DNA of 63,464 nucleotides from positions 1 to 63,464 of the forward strand of contig NZ_SULI01000009.1 of assembly GCF_005518135.1 (NCBI RefSeq). Reading direction: 5' to 3'. Positions 8,971-16,621 of the stretch are shown one piece after another (within the stretch, counting starts at the first letter, position 1; every line of letters starts with the position of its first letter). This stretch comes from Shimia litoralis. Its GTDB lineage: Bacteria; Pseudomonadota; Alphaproteobacteria; Rhodobacterales; Rhodobacteraceae. The notes under the pieces are model-generated. The model ran no database searches. It had not been told where the DNA came from and saw only the letters and a program-made list of their open reading frames with translations. Position numbers and translations under genes: made by a program.

Positions 8971-10179
8971 CTAGTCTTCTTGCGGGCGCAAGAGCAACCA
9001 GATCAGCGCACCACCTGCCAACATCAAGAATGGGGCCATCGCCAGATTGACCGAGGCCCATCCGGTTTGCGCATCCCCACCGGAACAGTTCATCAACCCA
9101 CCCGACGCCAGGGACGCCATGGTGACACCACCAAAGACCAACAGATCGTTCAGGCCCTGCATGCGGCCACGTTCGCTTGGTTCGTGTGCGCCCGCCAACA
9201 TTGTCGTGGCACCAATAAAGCCAAAGTTCCAACCAATCCCCAACAGGACTAAGGCGGCAAAAAAGTTCTCGAGCTCTACGCCTTGTAGCGCGATGGCACC
9301 GGCACCTGCCAAGATCACAAGACCCGTTGCCACGATTTTTTCGGTGCCAAAGCGGGCAATCAGGTGGCCAGTGAAAAACGATGGGATATACATTGCCAGA
9401 ACGTGTGCGGTCACAACATCCGCGGCGATGCCTTCGTCGAACCCACAGCCGACCACGGCCAACGGTGTGGATGTCATCACCAAATTCATCAACGCATAAG
9501 ACACCATCGCACAGATCACGGCGACCGCAATCCGCGGTGTGGTGATCAATTCCCAGCGACTGCGGCCCTTGGGGGCGTTTTCGTCGGGGGCTTCGGGTGT
9601 TGGAATATTGATAAACAAAAACAATGCCGATCCGATGACGTTGATCGCGATCACCGCCAGATATGTGCCCAAAAATGGGATCACCATGGATTGTGATGTC
9701 ACCTTGACCAATTGCGGCCCGATAACTGCCGAGGCCAAGCCGCCTGCCATGACGTAAGAAATCGCCTTTGGGCGAAAACTGTCAGAGGCGGTGTCAGCCG
9801 CAGCAAATCGATAAAAACCCTGCGCGCTCATATAGATACCGGTGAAAAAGCTTCCCAATAGAAACAGCGGGAACGAGTTTTGATACAGTCCATACGCGCC
9901 GATGGCTGCACCGATGGCGCCACCTGCTGCGCCGATGAAAAATCCGACGCGCCGCCCGTATTTCTGCATGATGTGTGACACAGGCGTTGCCGCCAACATC
10001 GAACCCACCACGATCAACGAAATCGGCAGGGTCGCAAAACACACATTCGAGGCCAAAGATTGCCCCGCCAACCCACCGATGGTGAAAATCATCGGCATTT
10101 GAGCCCCCAAAAAGGCCTGTGCAAGCACAAGGACAATCACGGTGCGTTTGGCGCGGGTGTCATCTATGGTATGTGTCAT
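8971..10179 (-). CDS. Major facilitator superfamily transporter
   Basis: 402 residues, about twelve hydrophobic spans. The MFS loop 2-3 signature is visible as a degenerate KYGRRVGFFIG around residue 75. The product is an inner-membrane transporter of unknown substrate, of the drug-exporter-like kind with a short central loop (about 200-215). The ATG used here is preferred to a TTG six bases upstream. It is divergent from the AlkA-type glycosylase with 93 bases between the starts, which must hold both promoters. Its 3' end converges on the squalene-synthase-like gene. Confidence 0.88.
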   Translation of the reverse strand: MTHTIDDTRAKRTVIVLVLAQAFLGAQMPMIFTIGGLAGQSLASNVCFATLPISLIVVGSMLAATPVSHIMQKYGRRVGFFIGAAGGAIGAAIGAYGLYQNSFPLFLLGSFFTGIYMSAQGFYRFAAADTASDSFRPKAISYVMAGGLASAVIGPQLVKVTSQSMVIPFLGTYLAVIAINVIGSALFLFINIPTPEAPDENAPKGRSRWELITTPRIAVAVICAMVSYALMNLVMTSTPLAVVGCGFDEGIAADVVTAHVLAMYIPSFFTGHLIARFGTEKIVATGLVILAGAGAIALQGVELENFFAALVLLGIGWNFGFIGATTMLAGAHEPSERGRMQGLNDLLVFGGVTMASLASGGLMNCSGGDAQTGWASVNLAMAPFLMLAGGALIWLLLRPQED

Positions 10180-10272
10180 GCGCAAAGCGTTACCTTCTTA
10201 ACCTGTGAACGTCCAGAGGGCGCGCAAGGAACGTCGCGGCTTGTCGAAAATGTGTTGGAAAATGGAAGTGTT

Positions 10273-10905
10273 ATGAGCATAGGTCGGATCATTCAGACGC
10301 CGGAATGCGTGGCCGAAGGGGCCACATTTCTCGCCCAAAAAGACCCGCATTTTGCACAGGCCTTGGCGCAAACAGGCCCGTTGCCCCTGCGCCTTAAACC
10401 TGATGGCTTTGCGCAACTCTTAAGCGCAATTGTCAGCCAGCAAGTCAGCGTGGCCTCGGCCAATGCGATCTGGGGGCGTCTAAAGGCTGCAAAACTGACG
10501 GGACCCCGTAAAATTATGTGGGCTACAGACGAAGATTTGCGCGCTGTTGGTTTGAGCCGGCAGAAAATTCGATATGCCCGCGCCTTGGCTGCGGCGCGGA
10601 TCAATTATGCCGACCTGCGCGAGGCCCCGACAGATCAGGTGATCGCCACCCTGACCGAAGTCAGCGGCATCGGCGTCTGGACTGCGGAAATCTATGCGAT
10701 GTTTTCTTTGGGGCGTGCGGATGTGTTCGCGTCCGGCGATTTGGCGCTTCAGGAAAGCGCGCGCATGCTGTTTGGCCTTGCGACGCGCCCAACGGATCGG
10801 GCGCTACGGGACATGGCCCAAGACTGGGCTCCGTGGCGATCGGTTGCGGCGCGGCTCTTGTGGGCTTACTACCATGTGGCAAAGGACAGAGAAGGAATCC
10901 GATGA
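10273..10905 (+). CDS. DNA-3-methyladenine glycosylase II-type (HhH-GPD) repair enzyme
   Basis: 210-residue base-excision glycosylase of the AlkA/HhH-GPD family, which removes alkylated purines from DNA. The helix-hairpin-helix reads SGIGVWTAEIYAM (131-143), and the catalytic aspartate is D156 in FASGDLALQ. There is no C-terminal iron-sulfur cluster, as expected for the AlkA branch. The protein is shorter than E. coli AlkA (282) because the N-terminal beta domain is absent, which is usual in alphaproteobacterial members. The ATG at 10273 begins the conserved region; the frame upstream lies in the intergenic promoter region. Its stop overlaps the next start (ATGA). Confidence 0.92.
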   Translation: MSIGRIIQTPECVAEGATFLAQKDPHFAQALAQTGPLPLRLKPDGFAQLLSAIVSQQVSVASANAIWGRLKAAKLTGPRKIMWATDEDLRAVGLSRQKIRYARALAAARINYADLREAPTDQVIATLTEVSGIGVWTAEIYAMFSLGRADVFASGDLALQESARMLFGLATRPTDRALRDMAQDWAPWRSVAARLLWAYYHVAKDREGIR

Positions 10906-11567
10906 CACGTGTTTTGACAACTCAACGAAAAGAACCCAAATCGGGCGAGACCCGGTCTGCGGTGATTTTCCTGCATGGGTATGGCGCCAACGGTGCTGAT
11001 TTGCTGGGGCTGGCGGATCCATTGTCGGATCATCTGCCAGATACATTGTTTTTGGCACCGGATGCGCCGGAAAACTGCGCTGGATCCCCGATGGGATACC
11101 AATGGTTTCCAATCCCGTGGATCGATGGATCCTCCGAAGAAGAAAGCGCGCGCGGCATGCAGGCCGCCGTAGACGACGTGAACGCATTTCTTGATGCGGT
11201 GATGGTAGACGAGGACCTGTTGCCAGAACAGGTTGTGGTCTTTGGCTTTAGCCAAGGCACGATGATGGCGTTGCATGTGATCCCACGCCGCGAGGACGAA
11301 ATTGCTGGAATCGTTGCCTTTTCCGGCCGTTTGCTGTCGCCTGATCTGTTGCAAGACGAAGCCGTCAGCAAGCCCCCGATCCTGTTGGTGCATGGGGATG
11401 CCGATGATGTTGTCCCGCCACAATCGTTGCCCGAAGCTGCACAAGCGCTGCAATCCGCAGGCTTTACCGATGTCTATGCCCACATCATGAAGGGCACAGG
11501 CCACGGGATTGCGCCGGACGGATTGTCCGTCGCATTGGCATTTATGCGCGACAAACTGGGTCTGTGA
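10902..11567 (+). CDS. Phospholipase/carboxylesterase-family alpha/beta hydrolase
   Basis: 221 residues of the acyl-protein-thioesterase/carboxylesterase family (PF02230 type). Present are FLHGYGANGADLL (oxyanion region), the nucleophile S117 in GFSQG, the catalytic aspartate in HGDADDVVP (about 165-172) and the histidine H201 in GTGHGI. It is probably a cytoplasmic esterase acting on short acyl esters. The start overlaps the glycosylase stop by four bases, so the two are co-translated; a functional link with DNA repair is not obvious. A hairpin follows 14 bases after the stop. Confidence 0.92.
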   Translation: MTRVLTTQRKEPKSGETRSAVIFLHGYGANGADLLGLADPLSDHLPDTLFLAPDAPENCAGSPMGYQWFPIPWIDGSSEEESARGMQAAVDDVNAFLDAVMVDEDLLPEQVVVFGFSQGTMMALHVIPRREDEIAGIVAFSGRLLSPDLLQDEAVSKPPILLVHGDADDVVPPQSLPEAAQALQSAGFTDVYAHIMKGTGHGIAPDGLSVALAFMRDKLGL

Positions 11568-11580
11568 TTTTGACCAACCC

Positions 11581-11609
11581 GTGTTTGGCGGACCAAATCC
11601 GCCGAACAC
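11581..11609 (+). terminator. Hairpin after the esterase gene
   Basis: A 12-bp stem (11581-11592 with 11598-11609, one G-U pair) closes a five-base loop just after the esterase stop. There is no U-run, so termination may be partial or Rho-assisted. Confidence 0.5.
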
Positions 11610-11654
11610 ACCCTCAAATCGACGATACCAAACGCGCCGAGATCACGTGTGAAT

Positions 11655-11690
11655 AATTCTGTGCAGCTGTCATTCTCGTGTCACAGAATT
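11655..11690. repeat. Inverted repeat upstream of the HNH gene
   Basis: Perfect 9-bp arms AATTCTGTG (11655-11663) and CACAGAATT (11682-11690) are separated by 18 bp in the 263-bp gap before the HNH gene. Further on, GGTTGCCA occurs twice at 11-bp spacing (11726-11733 and 11737-11744), flanked by TATATC and GATATA. The helical-phase spacing suggests a protein-binding region, but I do not recognise the sites. Confidence 0.4.
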
Positions 11691-11830
11691 GCATAATATT
11701 GCCCCTAACTCACATATATCATGAGGGTTGCCAGATGGTTGCCACGATATATAGTAGATTCAGAGCTGGGGCGGGGTGTCTCGCCTCGATGCTTGGATGA
11801 CAGGCAGACGGGCAAAGGGACGACTCGATT

Positions 11831-12415
11831 ATGGACGGCGACTTTAGAACGGAATTTGTCAGAGATCCGGCAGGGTTGAAAAAACATCCGGCGCTTGTGC
11901 TGAATGCGGATTACCGGCCGCTGTCATATTATCCCTTGTCGTTGTGGCCATGGCAGGACGCGATCAAGGCGGCATATATGGACAGGGTCGATATTGTGGC
12001 TGAATATGATCAGGTGGTCCGAAGCCCATCGACCCATATCAAAATACCTAGTGTGGTTGTTCTCAAAGATTATGTGACCCCTCAAAAGCGCGTGGCCTTC
12101 ACGCGCTTTAATTTATTCTTGAGGGATGAATTTTGCTGTCAGTACTGTGGGGCACGCGGCGACCTGACCTTTGATCACGTGGTGCCACGCGCGGCGGGCG
12201 GCGTCACCAGTTGGGAAAATGTGGTCGCGGCCTGTTCCCCGTGCAATCTGCGCAAGGGGTCAAAATCATTGCGAAATTGCGGGTTGTCGCTGCGCAAACC
12301 GCCGCGCCAGCCTGCATCAGAGGAACTGCGCAATATGGGGCGACGATTTCCGCCCAACTATCTGCATGAAAGCTGGATGGATTTTCTGTATTGGGACGCC
12401 GAGTTGGACGCCTAG
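11831..12415 (+). CDS. HNH endonuclease-domain protein
   Basis: 194 residues. The HNH module spans about 95-150, with zinc knuckles CQYCG and CSPCN and the catalytic segment DLTFDHVVPRAAGGVTSWEN. The N-terminal part (LVLNADYRPLSYYPLSLWPW) is typical of the widespread chromosomal HNH proteins in alphaproteobacteria, whose role is unknown and which lack a partner methylase. The ATG has AAGGGA about eleven bases upstream. The gene stands alone, converging on the ornithine cyclodeaminase gene with only nine bases between stops. It sits behind a repeat-rich upstream region. Confidence 0.9.
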   Translation: MDGDFRTEFVRDPAGLKKHPALVLNADYRPLSYYPLSLWPWQDAIKAAYMDRVDIVAEYDQVVRSPSTHIKIPSVVVLKDYVTPQKRVAFTRFNLFLRDEFCCQYCGARGDLTFDHVVPRAAGGVTSWENVVAACSPCNLRKGSKSLRNCGLSLRKPPRQPASEELRNMGRRFPPNYLHESWMDFLYWDAELDA

Positions 12416-12424
12416 ACGCCCGTC

Positions 12425-13474
12425 TTAGCTTTGATCGGCGCGCATCAGCATGCCAAACACATCGCGCGGATCATCAGGATCTGCCAATAGATCAAGATCA
12501 TAGTGGAATGGCGTGTCCTTGATTTTGTCGCGCACATACCGCAGTGCAGAAAAATCTTCGATTGCAAAGCCGACGCTGTCAAACAGGGTGATTTGCCGCG
12601 AACCGCTGCGGCCTTGGGCAGCCCCGGTAATCACCTCCCAAAGTTCGGTCACGGGATGGTCCGGGCTCATTTGTTGGATTTCACCTTCGACGCGGGTCTG
12701 CGGGGGGTACTCGACAAAAATGTCGGATCGGGTCAGAATTCCGCTCGCCAATTCGGTCTTTCCTGGGCAGTCGCCCCCAATCGCGTTGATGTGCACGCCA
12801 GCCCCCACCATATTGTCGGTCAGAATGGTGGCGTTTTGCTTGTCTGCAGTGCAGGTCGTCAGAATATGCGCCCCTTCAATGGCCTCTTCGGGGGTGGCGC
12901 ATTTGACGACGGTCAGACCCGTGTGCGCCAGATTGGCGGCGCATTTGTCGGTTGCAGCGGGATCTTTGTCGTACAATCGAATGGTGTCGATCCCGCAAAT
13001 GGCTTGCATTGCCAAGGATTGGAATTCGGATTGTGCCCCGTTTCCGATCATTGCCATGGTCGAAGACCCTTTTGGTGCCAGATACTTGGCAGCCATTGCT
13101 GATGTGGCTGCAGTGCGCAGGGCTGTCAAAATCGTCATTTCGGTCAGCAAAACCGGATAGCCCGTATAGACATCCGCCAACAGGCCAAACGCGGTCACTG
13201 TCTGAAGCCCTTCCGAGGTGTTTTTCGGGTGGCCGTTTACATATTTGAACCCATAGGCCTCGCCATCCGAGGTTGGCATCAATTCGATGACTCCGACGTC
13301 TGAATGCGACGCCACACGGGGTGTTTTGTCAAACAGCTCCCATCGTTTGAAATCTGCCTCGATATAGCTGGCCAAATCACGCAACATATCCTGAATACCA
13401 ATATGGTGAATAAGGCGCATCATGTTGTCGACGCTGACAAATGGAACAAGAGCTTTTGCAGAAGGTGTGGTCAT
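12425..13474 (-). CDS. Ornithine cyclodeaminase
   Basis: 349-residue enzyme of the ornithine cyclodeaminase/mu-crystallin family, which converts L-ornithine directly to L-proline and ammonia using bound NAD. Visible are the substrate-binding FKYVNGHPKN segment (about 76-85), the LLTEMTILTALRTAA helix and the Rossmann motif AMIGNGAQSEFQ (about 141-152). The later INAIGGDCPGKTEL segment carries the catalytic aspartate typical of ornithine cyclodeaminases. It lies 84 bases downstream of arginase on the same strand, so arginine to ornithine to proline is a natural two-step pathway here. Confidence 0.93.
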   Translation of the reverse strand: MTTPSAKALVPFVSVDNMMRLIHHIGIQDMLRDLASYIEADFKRWELFDKTPRVASHSDVGVIELMPTSDGEAYGFKYVNGHPKNTSEGLQTVTAFGLLADVYTGYPVLLTEMTILTALRTAATSAMAAKYLAPKGSSTMAMIGNGAQSEFQSLAMQAICGIDTIRLYDKDPAATDKCAANLAHTGLTVVKCATPEEAIEGAHILTTCTADKQNATILTDNMVGAGVHINAIGGDCPGKTELASGILTRSDIFVEYPPQTRVEGEIQQMSPDHPVTELWEVITGAAQGRSGSRQITLFDSVGFAIEDFSALRYVRDKIKDTPFHYDLDLLADPDDPRDVFGMLMRADQS

Positions 13475-13558
13475 CTTTGGGGTCTTTCGAAGAGAATAGG
13501 ACAGAAGGGCATGCGCCCGAATGCGTCAACGGTGGGCCGCGCATTTCTGCGCGACGGG

Positions 13559-14482
13559 TCAATAGCTGCGCGTGCGGCGATCAAATATCCGGCGGCCAAA
13601 GGCGCTGGCGGCCAAATCAACCATCACTTTGGCCGTGCGGCCACGGTCATCAAGAAACGGGTTCAATTCGACCAAATCCATGGATGTGACCAAGCCAGAG
13701 TCGTGCAGCATTTCCATCACAAGATGCGCCTCGCGGACAGTTGCGCCGCCCGGAACCGTGGTGCCTACGGCAGGCGCGACATCGGGGTCCAGAAAGTCGA
13801 CGTCCAAGGACACATGCAATTGACCGTTGGCCTGTTGCACGCGCTTGAGAAAGGCCGCGAGCGGTTTGGCAATGCCGCTTTCGTCAATTTCACGCATGTC
13901 GTGCCGATGGATGTCGCTGGCCTCAAGGGCCTTGCGTTCGGCTTCGTCTACGGATCGAAGCCCGATAATACAGATATTGGTTTGGAGAACGGGGTGCGCG
14001 ACCTCTGGAAACCCGTCAAACCCGTCAGCCCCTGAAAAATAGGCCACTGGGGTGCCATGCAAATTGCCAGAGTCGCTGCTGAGGGGGGTGTGAAAATCGC
14101 TGTGGGCATCCAGCCAAAGCACAAATTGCGGACTACCTTGTTTGGCAGCGTGGGCCGCAACACCGGACACGGTGCCAGCCGACAGTGCGTGGTCGCCACC
14201 CAGAAAAATGGGCACGCCTTCGGACATCGCGGTTTCAGCGGCGTCAGCAAGCGACTGCGTCCATGCAATGGTCTCGTTTAGGGCAAACAAGGGGTGATCC
14301 GGATGATCGTCTTTGAAGGGACGCGGGGCCAAGTTCCCCTGATCCACAACGTCATGCCCCAAATCCACCAGAGTTTCGCGCAGGCCAGCTGTGCGATAGG
14401 AATCGGGCCCCATGAGACAGCCACGCCGACGTTTGCCAGAGTCGACCGGAGCGCCGATGAGTATACAGGTTTTTGGGGGCAT
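13559..14482 (-). CDS. rocF: Arginase
   Basis: 307 residues of the ureohydrolase family, hydrolysing L-arginine to ornithine and urea. The binuclear manganese ligands are H98 (GGDHAL), D125, H127 and D129 (LDAHSDFH), and D227 and D229 (SLDVDFLDP). The GTTVPGG segment following the last pair is typical of true arginases rather than agmatinases. The gene heads a likely two-gene operon with ornithine cyclodeaminase and is divergent from an Lrp-family regulator 108 bases away. Confidence 0.94.
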   Translation of the reverse strand: MPPKTCILIGAPVDSGKRRRGCLMGPDSYRTAGLRETLVDLGHDVVDQGNLAPRPFKDDHPDHPLFALNETIAWTQSLADAAETAMSEGVPIFLGGDHALSAGTVSGVAAHAAKQGSPQFVLWLDAHSDFHTPLSSDSGNLHGTPVAYFSGADGFDGFPEVAHPVLQTNICIIGLRSVDEAERKALEASDIHRHDMREIDESGIAKPLAAFLKRVQQANGQLHVSLDVDFLDPDVAPAVGTTVPGGATVREAHLVMEMLHDSGLVTSMDLVELNPFLDDRGRTAKVMVDLAASAFGRRIFDRRTRSY

Positions 14483-14486
14483 GATG

Positions 14487-14597
14487 TTGTCCGCTGTGTT
14501 TCAGTGGATCAAGGATGGTTTCGATTTGTGTTGATTTATACCGGACAATTTGTTCAATACGGAGGTAATTTGTACCTTTAGAAGGTTGTTTTGTCCG
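14487..14597. promoter_or_regulatory. Arginase/Lrp intergenic region with repeated TTGTCCG elements
   Basis: The 108-bp divergent region and its right edge hold TTGTCCG at 14487-14493, its inverse CGGACAA at 14542-14548, and TTGTCCG again at 14591-14597 over the regulator's start. Spacings of 55 and 49 bp (about five helical turns) suit a multimeric Lrp-type protein wrapping DNA. Binding by the neighbouring regulator is an inference. Confidence 0.4.
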
Positions 14598-15025
14598 AAA
14601 TGGATCATCTAGACAATAAATTGATATCTGCCTTGCGCCACAACGCGCGTGCATCTCTGTCTGATCTTGCAATCCTGCTTGGGGTGTCGCGGACAACCGT
14701 GCGGGGGCGGATCGAGCGCCTTCGCGATAGCGGTGATATCGTCGGGTTTACTGTTGTCCTTAAAGGAGATGCACACCGCGACGCCGTGCGGGGTCTGATG
14801 ATGATCGGGATTGAAGGGCGCGGCACAGAGCGCATCACCCGCCAGTTAAACGGTTTGCCCGAAGTGCGCACCATTCATAGCACCAACGGCCGATGGGATC
14901 TGATTGTAGAGTTGGGCACAGACACGCTTGAACATCTGGACGCGGTGCTTGGACGTATTCGCAAGTTTGACGGTGTCAGCATCAGCGAAACCAACTTGCT
15001 GCTGGCAACGCGCAAGGCCGCCTGA
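14591..15025 (+). CDS. Lrp/AsnC-family transcriptional regulator
   Basis: 144 residues from the TTG used here. An N-terminal AsnC-type helix-turn-helix covers LDNKLISALRHNARASLSDL and LLGVSRTTVRGRIERLRDSG; a C-terminal RAM/AsnC ligand domain follows (about 65-140). A GAAGG sits five bases before the TTG. An ATG nine bases later (14600) would give 141 residues and is the alternative. By position it probably controls the divergent arginase-ornithine cyclodeaminase genes, responding to arginine, ornithine or another amino acid; that is inferred from context only. Confidence 0.92.
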   Translation: MSEMDHLDNKLISALRHNARASLSDLAILLGVSRTTVRGRIERLRDSGDIVGFTVVLKGDAHRDAVRGLMMIGIEGRGTERITRQLNGLPEVRTIHSTNGRWDLIVELGTDTLEHLDAVLGRIRKFDGVSISETNLLLATRKAA

Positions 15026-15029
15026 GGTT

Positions 15030-15509
15030 TTAGGCGGCCGGACGTTTCGCGACCGCTTGGCGGGCAAGCCAAATCCATGCAACAGCGATGGCCAAGGACC
15101 CAATTGCGTTCAGATTGGCCATTGTGACCCCAAACATTTGCCACGGGATTTCATCGCACAATGCGGGGGCAGGGCCATCCATAGATAGCAAACTGTTTGG
15201 ATCAAGCGCACCGCGGCTTGTGCAGGATTCCGGCCCAAGCCACCATTTGCGCTCGATACCGGAATGGTAAAACCCGACGGCCGACGTGACCAACAGCGAC
15301 AGCGCGGCAAGATAATACCAAAGCTTTGTGCCAAGCGCATAGGCCAACGCGCCAAACGCGGCGGCGGCCCAATGCGGATATCGTTGATAAAAACACAGCT
15401 CGCAGGGGGCCATCCCCCCGATATACTGAAACCCCCAAGCGCCCAAAATAGATGCGATGGAAAATCCGGTCAGCACCAAAATCATGAGGCGTGATTGAAG
15501 TCGGGTCAT
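15030..15509 (-). CDS. dsbB: Disulfide bond formation protein DsbB
   Basis: 159-residue inner-membrane protein with four transmembrane spans and the two periplasmic cysteine pairs of DsbB: CELC (in APCELCFYQRYPHW, about 35-48), and C in ESCTSRGA paired with C in PALCDEIPW. DsbB re-oxidises the periplasmic dithiol oxidase DsbA and passes electrons to quinone. The ATG used overlaps the stop of the upstream membrane protein by four bases, indicating co-translation. No dsbA is in this window. Confidence 0.92.
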   Translation of the reverse strand: MTRLQSRLMILVLTGFSIASILGAWGFQYIGGMAPCELCFYQRYPHWAAAAFGALAYALGTKLWYYLAALSLLVTSAVGFYHSGIERKWWLGPESCTSRGALDPNSLLSMDGPAPALCDEIPWQMFGVTMANLNAIGSLAIAVAWIWLARQAVAKRPAA

Positions 15510-16084
15510 AGATATCTCACCAAAACAAAGCCGCCAAACAGCAGCACAAGGAAAACGGTTGCGACAAGCCCAAGCCGGTTTTCGATAAAATCCCGTACCG
15601 GCTCGCCGAATGTCCGCAAAAGACCAGCGACAATGAAAAAGCGCAAGCCCCTTGCCAGTAACGAGGTCGCGAGGAACACGCCCAAGGGCATGCCTGTCCA
15701 TCCAGACATGATGGTGATGACCTTGAAGGGGAACGGCGTAATGCCTGCACCTAGGACCGCCCAGAACCCAAAGTCGTTAAACTTGGTGTTGAATTCGGCC
15801 ACGGCATCCCCCTTGCCAAGGCTTTCCAAAATTGGCTGGCCAAGTTGTTCAAACGCAAAGGCACCGATCGCATAGCCCAACAATCCGCCCAGAACCGAGG
15901 CCACCAACGCGACCAGCGCGATCAGCCACGCGCGTGACGGGCGCGCAAGGATCATTGGAATCATCAGAACATCTGGTGGGATCGGGAACACAGAGCTTTC
16001 GATAAAGCTGACAAATGCCAACGCCCAAAGAGCTTTGGGGTGATCAGCCAAATGCATGGTCCAGTCGTACAGCCGTTTGAGCAT
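15506..16084 (-). CDS. YqaA/DedA-like small membrane protein
   Basis: 192 residues with four to five hydrophobic spans and the VTT/SNARE-associated (DedA-like) core: FIESSVFPIPPDVLM (about 27-41) and the FGFWAVLGAGITPFPFKVI segment (about 105-123). DedA-superfamily proteins move undecaprenyl phosphate or phospholipids across the inner membrane; the YqaA branch is poorly characterised. The gene has GAGGA upstream and is translationally coupled to dsbB, a pairing that suggests a joint envelope role. Confidence 0.85.
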   Translation of the reverse strand: MLKRLYDWTMHLADHPKALWALAFVSFIESSVFPIPPDVLMIPMILARPSRAWLIALVALVASVLGGLLGYAIGAFAFEQLGQPILESLGKGDAVAEFNTKFNDFGFWAVLGAGITPFPFKVITIMSGWTGMPLGVFLATSLLARGLRFFIVAGLLRTFGEPVRDFIENRLGLVATVFLVLLFGGFVLVRYL

Positions 16085-16348
16085 TGTTCTGGGTCCTCAA
16101 AATCTTTTTGTCCTATTGGGGACTTGGGACGGGAAACTGGGCAAAATATCAAGTGAATAATGTGTCTGGTTCGGTGTTCATGCGAATTATCGCCCGTACG
16201 GGGCCCGTACAGGGCTGGTGTGGCGTTGTCGTCGCGGCAGGTCGCTCAGGCGGAAATCGTGCAGAGTGTGCAGTGTCTGAAAATTTTCAAAAATCTGTAA
16301 TTTCAGGCTGGACGACGGTCGTCGCCTTGGGTAGACCACACGAACGGA

Positions 16349-16434
16349 GCCCAAGTGGCGGAATGGTAGACGCAGGGGATTCAAAATCCCCCGCCTTAAC
16401 GGGCGTGCCGGTTCGAGTCCGGCCTTGGGTACCA
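16349..16434 (+). tRNA. tRNA-Leu (anticodon CAA)
   Basis: 86 nt, class II tRNA. The acceptor arms GCCCAAG and CTTGGGT pair (first pair G-U). The anticodon stem GGGGA/TCCCC holds the loop TTCAAAA with CAA at 34-36. A long variable arm and the T arm GCCGG-TTCGAGT-CCGGC follow. The CCA end is encoded (ACCA at 16431-16434). A strong terminator lies 30 bases downstream. Confidence 0.97.
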
Positions 16435-16463
16435 CTTGCTTTTGCAAGTATCCAGGCTCCGAG

Positions 16464-16489
16464 AAAAGCCTCCTTCGGGAGGCTTTTTC
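16464..16489 (+). terminator. Rho-independent terminator of tRNA-Leu
   Basis: Stem AAAAGCCTCC (16464-16473), UUCG tetraloop and GGAGGCTTTT (16478-16487), followed by more T. A textbook intrinsic terminator placed right after the tRNA. Confidence 0.93.
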
Positions 16490-16621
16490 TGTTATTATGG
16501 ATCGTCTCTTCGTGTCGGACGGCGCGGATCGTTCGAATAGCGCCCCGCCGTTTGTGGACCACATGTCTTGGAGCCGGTGGGTAAGTGTGTAAAAATAGCG
16601 CGAACCTGAGCAGGAATACGC

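Noticed and set aside
10060-10272. Longer N-terminus for the AlkA-type glycosylase
   Set aside because: The extension covers the divergent MFS start and promoter gap and has no family similarity; the ATG at 10273 starts the conserved protein.
16278-16289. 12-bp palindrome TGAAAATTTTCA upstream of tRNA-Leu
   Set aside because: Palindromes of this AT-rich type arise by chance, and no promoter hexamers could be placed around it.
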